Below, one piece after another: positions 22,714 through 30,070 of a stretch of DNA of 64,000 nucleotides; the stretch's first letter is position 1, and the number at the start of each line of letters is the position of its first letter. The translations under genes were made by a program, and so were the position numbers. Source of the stretch: Streptomyces halstedii. Lineage in GTDB: Bacteria; Actinomycetota; Actinomycetes; Streptomycetales; Streptomycetaceae. Location: the NCBI GenBank assembly GCA_000720535.1, contig JOAZ01000014.1:62001-126000 (forward strand). The letters are read 5' to 3'. The notes under the pieces were generated by a model. The model searched no databases. It had not been told where the DNA came from and was given only the letters and a program-made list of their open reading frames with translations.

Positions 22714-24240
22714 ATGCGCATCAGGATCGTCGGCGCCGGAGCCATGGGCCGAGGCATCGCCCAGTGGGCGGCCGTCGCCGGACACACCGTCGAGCTGGCC
22801 GACGTACGGCAGGAGGCGGTGACGGCGGCCGTGGACTTCGTACGGTCCATGCTGGAGCGGGCGGTGGCCAAGGGCCGGATGCCGGAATCCGGGCTCCCGG
22901 CGGCCCTGGAGCGGCTGGTCCCGCTGGAGGACCCGTGGGCCCCGGGACCGGACGTCGCGCTGGTCGTCGAGGCCGTACGGGAGGACCTGGAGACCAAGGC
23001 CGAGGTGTTCGGCCGGCTGGAGAAGGCCCTGCCCGCCTCCACGGTCTTCGCCACCAACACCTCGTCCCTCTCCGTGACCCGGATCGCCGCCACCCTGGAG
23101 GACCCGACGCGGCTGGCGGGGCTGCACTTCTTCAATCCGGTACCGCTGATGAGGATCGTCGAGGTGGTGCCGGGCGCGGCCACCCGGCCGGAGATCGCGC
23201 CGTTCCTCACCGAGCTGGTGACCGGCTGCGGCCACCGCGCGGTCACGGTCTCCGACACCCCGGGCTTCCTGGTCAACCACGCGGGCCGGGGCCTGGTCAC
23301 GGAGGCGCTGGCGCTGCTGGAGGAGTCGGTGGCCGGGCCCGCCGTCATCGACCGGATCGCGCGGGACGTGCTGGGGCTGCGGATGGGCCCCTTCGAGCTG
23401 ATGGACCTCACCGGGCTGGACGTCACGGCGGCGGTCATCGACTCGATCTGGGAGGGCTTCCGGTACGAGGACCGGCTGCGCCCCTCCTTCCTCACCCCGA
23501 ACCGGGTCGCGGCGGGGCTGCACGGCCGCAAGACCGGCCGGGGCTGGTACGCGTACGGCCCCGGGGCCCCGGCTCCGGCCGCCGAGGCGGCGGTGACCGG
23601 CGACCCGGACCGCCCGGTCTTCGTGGCGGGCGGGGACCCCGCGTACGCCGGGGCGCTGGCCGCCGCCGGGGCGACGGTGGAGGACGGCCCGCGGCCGTCG
23701 GCGCGGGCGCTGGTCCTGGTCCCGGTCTGGGGCACCACCGTGGCCTCCGCCGTGGCGGAGCTGGGCCTGCCCGCCGACCGGACCTTCGGGGTGGACCCGC
23801 TGCCCCCGGCGGGCCGGCGCCGGGTCCTCGCGGTGACCCCGGCGGCCGATCCCGACGCGGCCCGGGACGCGCGGGCGGTGCTGGCCAGGGCGGCGGACGG
23901 CGAGGAGCCGTACGCCGTGTCGGTGGTCCGGGACACGGCGGGCTCGGTGGCGCAGCGGCTGCTGGCCTCCGTGGTGTCCGTCGCCACCTCGATCGCGGAG
24001 CGCTCGCTCGCCGCGCCGTCGGACATCGACCTGGCGGTGACGACGGGACTGGGATACCCGGTGGGGCCGCTGGCCTGGGGCGACCGGATCGGGGCCGGCC
24101 GGATGCTGGAGCTCCAGCGGGCCCTGCACGCCACGACCGGCGACCCGCGCCACCGCCCGACCCGCTGGCTGACCGAACGCGCGCACCTGGGCCTGCCGCT
24201 GACCGGAGCGGGCACCTCCCCGGAGGACTGCGCCGGGTGA
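22714..24240 (+). CDS. 3-hydroxyacyl-CoA dehydrogenase (PaaH/HbdA type)
   Basis: 508 residues. Rossmann domain IVGAGAMGRGIAQ at the very N-terminus, catalytic region LHFFNPVPLMRIVEVV, then two helical 3HCDH C-terminal domains. The second domain (from about 390) makes it longer than the 290-residue single-domain enzymes and like PaaH. It oxidises a 3-hydroxyacyl-CoA with NAD+, feeding the thiolase. Last gene of the plus-strand operon. Its last coding bases and stop lie in a direct repeat. Confidence 0.92.
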   Translation: MRIRIVGAGAMGRGIAQWAAVAGHTVELADVRQEAVTAAVDFVRSMLERAVAKGRMPESGLPAALERLVPLEDPWAPGPDVALVVEAVREDLETKAEVFGRLEKALPASTVFATNTSSLSVTRIAATLEDPTRLAGLHFFNPVPLMRIVEVVPGAATRPEIAPFLTELVTGCGHRAVTVSDTPGFLVNHAGRGLVTEALALLEESVAGPAVIDRIARDVLGLRMGPFELMDLTGLDVTAAVIDSIWEGFRYEDRLRPSFLTPNRVAAGLHGRKTGRGWYAYGPGAPAPAAEAAVTGDPDRPVFVAGGDPAYAGALAAAGATVEDGPRPSARALVLVPVWGTTVASAVAELGLPADRTFGVDPLPPAGRRRVLAVTPAADPDAARDARAVLARAADGEEPYAVSVVRDTAGSVAQRLLASVVSVATSIAERSLAAPSDIDLAVTTGLGYPVGPLAWGDRIGAGRMLELQRALHATTGDPRHRPTRWLTERAHLGLPLTGAGTSPEDCAG

Positions 24241-24274
24241 CGGGACCGGGCACCTCCCCGGAGGACTGCGCCGG
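24209..24274 (+). repeat. Duplicated 3' end of the dehydrogenase gene
   Basis: A 28-bp sequence at 24209-24236 recurs exactly at 24247-24274 (38-bp period). The first copy encodes the final residues before the stop; the second lies beyond it and also runs into a TGA. A partial third copy follows near 24283. Confidence 0.85.
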
Positions 24275-24345
24275 CTGAGGGCACCGGGCCCTCCCCGGAC
24301 ACGGCGCCGGTGTGACGGCCCCCGGCGCGCCGCCACACCGCGGGG

Positions 24346-25539
24346 TCAGTGCTCGTGGCCGTCCGGGGACTCCCCGGCGCCTTTCCCGCCTCCTCCGGGG
24401 CCCTTGGGGTCCTTCGGGTCGCGGCCGGTGTGCAGCCGGGCCTTCACGTCGTCCGGGGGCAGGAAGCGGGACCAGCGCTCGGGGAACTCGGACGGCATGG
24501 AGACGTCGTCCTCGTCGTCCTCGTCGTCCGCGTAGGCCTCCCAGTTGGCCGCCTGGGCACGTGCGACGAGTTCGGCGGCCTGCGCGGTGCGGGCGCGCTC
24601 GGTGGCCTCCCGGGCCTCGGCGGTGGCCAGGGACGGCCAGACCCGGTCGATCGCGGCGTTGACGGCGGCGCCGACCAGCACGGCGAAGGCCGAGATCCCT
24701 ATCCACAGCAGGACGGCGATGGGGGCGGCCAGCGAACCGTAGATCGTGGGCCCCTCGACCGTGCTCGTGAGGTAGATCCGCAGCAGGAAGCTGCCCACGA
24801 CCCACATCCCCAGGGCCACCAGGGCGCCGGGCACATCCTCCAGCCAGGGCGAACGCACGGGTACGGACACGTGGTAGAGCGTCGTCAGGAACGCGATGGA
24901 CAGCACGATGACCAGGGGCCAGTACAGGACGGCGAGCACCTCGGTGCCCCACGGGACGTACCGCACGACCCGGTCCGGCCCGACCACCAGCAGCGGCAGC
25001 ACCACGGAGCCGAGCACCAGCGCGACCACGTACAGCAGGAAGGCGAGCAGCCGGGTCTTGACGATGCCGCGGTGCCCGTCGAGCCCGTACATCACGGTGA
25101 TGGTGTCGATGAAGACGTTCACCGCGCGTGAGCCCGACCAGAGGGCGATGGCGAAACCGATGGAGATGACGTCGGGGCGGGCCCCGGTGGTGACGTCCTC
25201 CAGCAGCGGTTTGGCGATCTCGTTGACGCCGCGCTCGGACAGCACCGTCTGCACGGCGCTCAGGATGTTGCGTTCGATGGAGGCCACCGTGGTGGTGGAC
25301 GTCCACTCGTCGACGTAGCCGAGCAGTCCGATCAGGCCGAGCAGCAGCGGGGGCAAGGACAGCAGGGTGAAGAACGCGGCCTCCGCGGCGAGACCGAGGA
25401 TGCGGTACTCCATGCACGAATTGACCGTGTCCTTGAGCAAGTGCCACACCATCCGCCGCTTGGATACGTTGCGGTAGAGGACGCGCGCCCGGTGGAGCCG
25501 GCCCGATGGGCGTTCGGGTGTTTCTTTTGCTGCCTGCAC
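24346..25539 (-). CDS. YihY/BrkB-family inner-membrane protein
   Basis: 397 residues with about six membrane segments (for example FFTLLSLPPLLLGLIGLLGYV, LLAFLLYVVALVLGSVVL, APIAVLLWIGISAFAVLVGAAVNAAI, trimmed) in the BrkB/YihY order. The cytoplasmic tail from about 300 is charged and includes DDEDDEDD and a Gly/Lys/Pro-rich end. The GTG at 25539 is preferred because it gives a compact N-terminus and sits six bases after a TACGGT. Function in this family is poorly established; it is not an RNase BN. It is divergent from the acyl-CoA dehydrogenase gene. Confidence 0.88.
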   Translation of the reverse strand: MQAAKETPERPSGRLHRARVLYRNVSKRRMVWHLLKDTVNSCMEYRILGLAAEAAFFTLLSLPPLLLGLIGLLGYVDEWTSTTTVASIERNILSAVQTVLSERGVNEIAKPLLEDVTTGARPDVISIGFAIALWSGSRAVNVFIDTITVMYGLDGHRGIVKTRLLAFLLYVVALVLGSVVLPLLVVGPDRVVRYVPWGTEVLAVLYWPLVIVLSIAFLTTLYHVSVPVRSPWLEDVPGALVALGMWVVGSFLLRIYLTSTVEGPTIYGSLAAPIAVLLWIGISAFAVLVGAAVNAAIDRVWPSLATAEAREATERARTAQAAELVARAQAANWEAYADDEDDEDDVSMPSEFPERWSRFLPPDDVKARLHTGRDPKDPKGPGGGGKGAGESPDGHEH

Positions 25540-25556
25540 CTCTTTACCGTATCGGC
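25540..25556. promoter_or_regulatory. 17-bp divergent start region with overlapping -10 elements
   Basis: Only 17 bases separate GTG 25539 (minus) from ATG 25557 (plus). TACCGT (25545-25550) on plus and TACGGT (25551-25546) on minus each end six bases before the respective start codon, as expected for -10 boxes of leaderless transcripts. No good -35 hexamers are visible. Confidence 0.5.
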
Positions 25557-27191
25557 ATGGCAGCAACCACCCACACAGTGACCAACCAGGTTCCGCCGCT
25601 GGTCGGCTATGACGTCTTCGCCGCCGACCGGGTGCTGGCCGAGGCCGTCGAGCGGCATCTGGAGCCCGGAATCCACTCCGGGGCACGGGAGGAACTGGAG
25701 ACGCTCGGGCGCTCCGCCGGGTCCGCCCAGGCCCAGACCTGGGGGACGCAGGCGAACGAGAACCCGCCGAGAGCGCGCACGTACGACCGGTACGGGCACC
25801 GGCTGGACGAGGTGGAGTTCCACCCCGCCTGGCACCGGCTGCTCGGGCACGCGGTGTCGGCCGGTCTGACCGACGCCTGGGGCAGGCCAGGCGGCCATGT
25901 GCGCCGGGCCGCCGGATTCCTGGTGTGGACGCAGGTCGAGGCCGGCCACGGCTGCCCGCTGTCCATGACGCACGCGGCGGTGCCCGCGCTGCGGACCGAC
26001 CCGGCGCTGGCCGCCGAGTGGGAGCCGCTGCTCACCTCGCACGTGTACGAGGAGGGACTGCGGCCCGCCCGGGAGAAGGCCGGGGTGCTCTTCGGGATGG
26101 GCATGACGGAGAAGCAGGGCGGCACCGACGTACGCTCCAACACCACCCGCGCCGAACCGCTGGACGGCGACGGGGAGTACCTGCTGACCGGCCACAAGTG
26201 GTTCTGCTCGGCGCCGATGTCCGACGGGTTCCTGGTGCTGGCGCAGGCACCGGGCGGGCTGAGCTGCTTCCTCGTCCCGCGCGTCCTGCCCGACGGTGTC
26301 CGCAACGTCTTCGCGATCCAGCGGCTCAAGGACAAGCTGGGCAACCGGTCCAACGCCTCCGCCGAGGTCGAGTTCGACGGGACCTGGGCCCGTCTGGTCG
26401 GGGAGGAGGGGCGGGGGGTGCGCACCATCATCGAGATGGTGGCGGCGACCCGGCTGGACTGTGTGGTGGGTTCGGCGGCGCTGATGCGGCAGGCGGTGGC
26501 GCAGGCGGTCCACCACAGCGCCTATCGCAGCGCGTTCGGCGGCCTGCTGATCGAGAAGCCGCTGATGCGGAACGTGCTGGCGGACCTGGCCGTGGAGTCG
26601 GAGGCGGCGACGACGCTGGCGCTGCGGCTGGCCGCCGCGTACGACGCGGACACCGAGGCGGAGCGGGCCTTCCTGCGGATCGCGGTGCCGACGGCGAAGT
26701 ACTGGGTGACCAAGCGGTGCACCGCGGTCGTCGGCGAGGCGCTGGAGTGCCTGGGCGGCAACGGGTACGTCGAGGAGTCCGGGATGCCGCGGCTGCTGCG
26801 CGAGGCCCCGCTCAACTCGATCTGGGAGGGCTCGGGCAACGTCCAGGCGCTCGACGTCCTGCGGGCGCTCCGGCGCGAGCCGCAGGCCCTCGACGCCTTC
26901 CTCCGGGAGGTGGGCAAGGCGCGCGGCGCCGATCACCGGCTGGACGCGGCGATCAAGGACCTGCTGACCGAACTCGCGGACCTGGACGCCGTCGAGGCGC
27001 GGGCCCGGCGGCTGGTCGAGCGGATGGCGCTGGTGCTCCAGGGGTCGCTGCTGCTGCGCTGGGCGCCGCCCGAGGTCGCGGACGTGTTCTGCGCCTCACG
27101 GCTGGGCGGGGACTGGGGCGCCGCCTTCGGGACGCTGCCGCACAGCCTGGACCTGGCCGCCGTCGTGGAGCGCGCACGGGCCCACGTGTAG
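25557..27191 (+). CDS. Acyl-CoA dehydrogenase, AidB-like
   Basis: 544 residues, the length of the AidB group rather than the 380-residue housekeeping enzymes. AidB-like N-terminal extension (VTNQVPPLVGYDVF), FAD-binding FGMGMTEKQGGTDVRSNTT and GHKWFCSAPMSDGFLVLAQ, then VVGEALECLGGNGYVEE and WEGSGNVQALDVLR, where the last segment marks AidB/IVD-like enzymes. It could protect DNA in the manner of E. coli AidB or oxidise an unidentified acyl-CoA. ATG 25557 lacks a ribosome site and is probably leaderless. Confidence 0.88.
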   Translation: MAATTHTVTNQVPPLVGYDVFAADRVLAEAVERHLEPGIHSGAREELETLGRSAGSAQAQTWGTQANENPPRARTYDRYGHRLDEVEFHPAWHRLLGHAVSAGLTDAWGRPGGHVRRAAGFLVWTQVEAGHGCPLSMTHAAVPALRTDPALAAEWEPLLTSHVYEEGLRPAREKAGVLFGMGMTEKQGGTDVRSNTTRAEPLDGDGEYLLTGHKWFCSAPMSDGFLVLAQAPGGLSCFLVPRVLPDGVRNVFAIQRLKDKLGNRSNASAEVEFDGTWARLVGEEGRGVRTIIEMVAATRLDCVVGSAALMRQAVAQAVHHSAYRSAFGGLLIEKPLMRNVLADLAVESEAATTLALRLAAAYDADTEAERAFLRIAVPTAKYWVTKRCTAVVGEALECLGGNGYVEESGMPRLLREAPLNSIWEGSGNVQALDVLRALRREPQALDAFLREVGKARGADHRLDAAIKDLLTELADLDAVEARARRLVERMALVLQGSLLLRWAPPEVADVFCASRLGGDWGAAFGTLPHSLDLAAVVERARAHV

Positions 27192-27247
27192 GGGCGCCCG
27201 GCCCACACGTAGGGGCGCTCAGCCCATGCGTAGGGGCGCCCGGCTCT
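27185..27247 (+). repeat. Three tandem 21-bp repeats spanning the stop codon
   Basis: Units at 27185-27205, 27206-27226 and 27227-27247, each containing GTAGGGGCGC. The TAG in unit 1 is the stop of the acyl-CoA dehydrogenase gene. Because the period is a multiple of three, each later unit carries another in-frame TAG. Confidence 0.85.
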
Positions 27248-27400
27248 GATCCGCCGGACACCCCGGGGCAAACGACGGAGGGTGGTGCTGCGCCGACACG
27301 GCACCACCCTCCACGCTTGTACGCACCGCACGGTGGCGTCGTCGGACACCGCCGCGTGGTGTTCTGCCACTCTTGTACGGTCCGCGGCCGGTCACCAGAG

Positions 27401-27416
27401 TTGCAATGGGTTGCAA
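27401..27416. promoter_or_regulatory. TTGCAA-N4-TTGCAA inverted repeat upstream of GAF regulator
   Basis: TTGCAATGGGTTGCAA lies 110 bp before the GAF-regulator start. TTGCAA is self-complementary, so the element is both a direct and an inverted repeat with 10-bp spacing, one helical turn. AT-rich for this genome. A candidate operator, possibly autoregulatory. The rest of the 27248-27525 gap shows nothing else I can support. Confidence 0.5.
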
Positions 27417-27525
27417 ACCATTCGTGGACTGCGAGGTCAACAGGGCCCGGGAGACGGCAGGATGGGGTTCCGGGCCGGGTAGCTCACTTCCCGAGCGGGC
27501 CCGCGCGCTGTCTTGGGGGGCCGTC

Positions 27526-28788
27526 ATGGAAACACGTCCTGTCGTCACCGGCACCGTCCGTCCGGTGCGCCGGGCCCGTGAGGCCCGGCTCGCGGGCGGC
27601 CGCGCGGTGCCCGCGCCGCGCGCCGAGATCGACGCGTCCTGGGAGCGGGTGCTGCGCATCGGCGTCGATCCGGAGCAGTCGCCGGGGAGCGAACTGCTGG
27701 AGATGGACGAGATCGAACACCGCCGCAGGACGTCGGCGCTGGGCGGGGTGATGCCGGTGCTGCGGGACGGGCTGGCCGCGATCGCCGACGCCGCGCAGCA
27801 GATCCTGGTCGTGACGGACCCGGAGGGCCGGGTGCTGTGGCGCCAGGGCCACGCGGCGGTGATGCGCCGGGCCAAGGACATCTGCCTGGAGGAGGGGGCC
27901 GCCTGGTCGGAGTCGACGACCGGGACGAACGCGATCGGGACCGCGCTGGCCACCCGGGCGCCCGTCCAGGTGCACTCCGCCGAGCACTTCATCCGCGCCC
28001 TGCACGGCTGGACGTGTGCGGCGGCTCCGGTACGCGATCCGCGGGACGGCAAGCTGATGGGCATCGTGGACATCAGCGGCCCGGTGTCCACCTTCCATCC
28101 CGCGACGCTCGCCCTGGTCGGTTCGGTGGCCGCGCTCGCGGAGGGCGAGATGCGCGCGCGGCATCTGGTCGCCATCGAGCGGCTGCGGTCGGTGGCCGCC
28201 CCGATCCTGTGCCGGCTGGGCGGGCGGGCCCTGGTGGTGGACGGCCACGGGTGGCTGGCCGCCGTGAGCGGGATGCCGCCGGTGGACCGTCTGCCGCTGC
28301 CGAAGTCGCTGGGGCCTGGCCGGGTGTGGCTGGCCTCGCTGGGGATGTGCCGGGTGGAGCCGTTGCCGGGCGGCTGGCTGGTGCAGGTGGCCGAGGGCCA
28401 GCGGGACGCGCCGCCGCGCCGGGTGGTGCTCGACCTGAGCCGGCCGCGGGGGCTGGTGGCGCATGTGGCGGGGCCGGTGGGCACCTGGACGGTGCGGCTC
28501 TCGCCCCGGCACGCGGAGCTGCTGTACGCGCTCGCCGTGCACCGGGAGGGGCGCACCGCCGCGGAACTGGCCCAGGACGTGTTCGGCGACCCGACCAGGA
28601 CGGTGACGGTACGGGCGGAGATCTCGCGGATACGCCGCCACCTGGCGGAGGTGCTCGCCCACCGCCCGTACCGCTTCGGGGAGGGCGTCGAGGTGGAGGT
28701 GGTCCACCCCGACCAGCCGGCGGACCTGCTGCCCCGCTCGACGGCCCCGGTGGTGCTCGGGGCCCGCGCCTCCATACGCCGGATCTGA
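27526..28788 (+). CDS. GAF-domain transcriptional regulator
   Basis: 420 residues. The N-terminal helical lead (residues about 25-70, SWERVLRIGVDPEQ) precedes a GAF domain (about 85-215) with the AcoR-like SESTTGTNAIGTALATR and GWTCAAAPVRDPRDGKLMGIVDISGP. A middle beta-rich part and a C-terminal winged helix (TAAELAQDVFGD, VRAEISRIRRHLAEV) follow. It has no AAA+ sigma-54 domain, unlike AcoR of other bacteria, as is usual in actinobacteria. Such proteins often control alcohol or aldehyde dehydrogenase genes. Here no obvious target is adjacent, and the palindrome upstream suggests autoregulation. Confidence 0.85.
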   Translation: METRPVVTGTVRPVRRAREARLAGGRAVPAPRAEIDASWERVLRIGVDPEQSPGSELLEMDEIEHRRRTSALGGVMPVLRDGLAAIADAAQQILVVTDPEGRVLWRQGHAAVMRRAKDICLEEGAAWSESTTGTNAIGTALATRAPVQVHSAEHFIRALHGWTCAAAPVRDPRDGKLMGIVDISGPVSTFHPATLALVGSVAALAEGEMRARHLVAIERLRSVAAPILCRLGGRALVVDGHGWLAAVSGMPPVDRLPLPKSLGPGRVWLASLGMCRVEPLPGGWLVQVAEGQRDAPPRRVVLDLSRPRGLVAHVAGPVGTWTVRLSPRHAELLYALAVHREGRTAAELAQDVFGDPTRTVTVRAEISRIRRHLAEVLAHRPYRFGEGVEVEVVHPDQPADLLPRSTAPVVLGARASIRRI

Positions 28789-28804
28789 GGGGCGGGGGGC
28801 CGGT

Positions 28805-28855
28805 CCCGGAGGCAGCCCGGACCCGGAGGCAGCCCGGACCCGGAGGCGGTCCAGG
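28805..28855 (+). repeat. 17-bp tandem repeat, three units
   Basis: CCCGGAGGCAGCCCGGA at 28805-28821 and 28822-28838 (identical), then a 14/17 copy at 28839-28855. Non-coding, just after the GAF regulator gene. Confidence 0.85.
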
Positions 28856-28910
28856 CGGTCGTGCGGGGCGCGCGGTGCGGCGGCCGTACGGTCCGGCAGG
28901 CCGGCCAGTC

Positions 28911-28961
28911 GTGCGGGCCGGACGGTCGCGCGGGCCGGACGATCGCGCGAGCCGGGACATG
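28911..28961 (+). repeat. Second 17-bp tandem repeat, three units
   Basis: GTGCGGGCCGGACGGTC (28911-28927), a 15/17 copy (28928-28944) and a diverged third (28945-28961). Same unit length as the array 56 bp upstream but a different sequence. Upstream of the GNAT gene. Confidence 0.8.
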
Positions 28962-29026
28962 TGACATGGCACCTCGCGGCCGACCCGGTGTGCGGGACGG
29001 GACGGCGGCGTGGTTTTCTGGCGGCC

Positions 29027-29653
29027 ATGAGCAACGCCACGCACCCCGCGCCCGCCGCCCCCGAGACGGCCCCCGCCGAGGTGGAGGTGACGATCTGGTC
29101 CCTTGAGCAGACCTCCTCCTCCGACCTGTGCCCGGCCGCCGCCCCGGCGGGCGACGTACGGATCGTGTGCGCGCGGACGCCACTGCCGGAGTTCAGCCGC
29201 TTCCTGTACGCGGCGGTCGGCGGGGACATCCGGTGGACGGACCGGCTCGGCCTGTCGTACGCCCAGTGGCAGGAGATCCTCGGGCGTCCCGCGGCCGAGA
29301 CGTGGGTGGCGTACGAGAACGGCACCCCCGCCGGTTTCATCGAGCTCGACCCCCAGGAGGACGGCGTGGTCGAGATCGCGTACTTCGGGCTGATCCCCGC
29401 CTTCCGGGGCCGCCGGATCGGCGGCCACCTCCTGTCGTACGGGGTGGCCCGCGCCTGGGACCTGGCCGAGCGGCACGAGGGCCGGGCGGCGACCACCCGG
29501 GTATGGCTGCACACCTGCTCCGACGACGGTCCGCACGCCATGGAAAACTACCTGCGGCGCGGATTCCGGCTCTTCGACACCCGTACCGTGCGGGAGGCGG
29601 ACGTCGAGGCCCCTGGCCCCTGGCCCGGCGCGTACCCGCCCCCCACCGCCTGA
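29027..29653 (+). CDS. GNAT N-acetyltransferase
   Basis: 208 residues. The acetyl-CoA-binding core is FGLIPAFRGRRIGGHLLSYGVARAWDL (trimmed in motif terms to RGRRIGGHLL), followed by TTRVWLHTC and the YLRRGFRLF closing segment. The N-terminal 20 residues are Ala/Pro-rich. Start ATG 29027 chosen over an upstream in-frame ATG because the segment between reads as non-coding repeat. The substrate is unknown. It stands alone between repeat arrays and the sulfur operon. Confidence 0.83.
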   Translation: MSNATHPAPAAPETAPAEVEVTIWSLEQTSSSDLCPAAAPAGDVRIVCARTPLPEFSRFLYAAVGGDIRWTDRLGLSYAQWQEILGRPAAETWVAYENGTPAGFIELDPQEDGVVEIAYFGLIPAFRGRRIGGHLLSYGVARAWDLAERHEGRAATTRVWLHTCSDDGPHAMENYLRRGFRLFDTRTVREADVEAPGPWPGAYPPPTA

Positions 29654-29663
29654 GCGCCCGGAA

Positions 29664-29732
29664 GACCGGCCCTGGCGCCCGAGCGTTCCGGACGGGACCG
29701 GCCCTGACACGCGAGCTTTCCGGACCGGCCCT
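29664..29732 (+). repeat. Decayed repeat GACCGGCCCT, three copies
   Basis: GACCGGCCCT at 29664, 29696 and 29723, each of the later two preceded by related TTCCG-containing sequence. Lies right after the GNAT stop. A 7-bp hairpin (TGGGTCG/CGACCCA, 29748-29767) follows and may terminate. Confidence 0.55.
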
Positions 29733-29869
29733 TTCCGTTTCCCGTAATGGGTCGCTTTGTCGACCCACGGAGCGTGACCGACCCCACACCATCTCACCCT
29801 TCGGGACCATCTCGTCCACATGATGGATCGTGGTGGACTGGCCCGAGATCCGCGTGACACGCTTCCGCC

Positions 29870-29953
29870 ATGTCTGGAACTGGAATTGCCTTGGTGAGTC
29901 GGCGGCACGTCGACCTCGGCCGCATGTCCAGCGCCATCTGTCCGGCCCGCTGA
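29870..29953 (+). CDS. Putative leader peptide upstream of sulfite reductase operon
   Basis: 27-codon frame, ATG 29870 to TGA 29953, containing RRHVDLGRMSSAICPAR with one Cys near the end. Streptomyces genomes carry many short ORFs with a His-Val-Asp-Leu...Ser-Ala-x-Cys-Pro core ahead of sulfur and other genes, annotated as putative leader peptides (from memory). It is 117 bp upstream of sirA. By analogy with the cysteine-responsive leader peptides of mycobacteria, it could couple translation at the Cys codon to sulfite reductase expression. Confidence 0.75.
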   Translation: MSGTGIALVSRRHVDLGRMSSAICPAR

Positions 29954-30070
29954 GAGTTTTCCAGCACTGCCGCGATCCCTTTTCCCCGCACCACCCCTGC
30001 GCACCGCCGCGCCTCACGCGAGTGTGCAGCTCAAAGCCGCCCTCCTGCAGTCCCGAAGGACGTATTCGCC

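Noticed and set aside
27219-29183. Minus-strand frames opposite the GAF regulator
   Set aside because: Arg/Ser/Pro-rich shadows without motifs.
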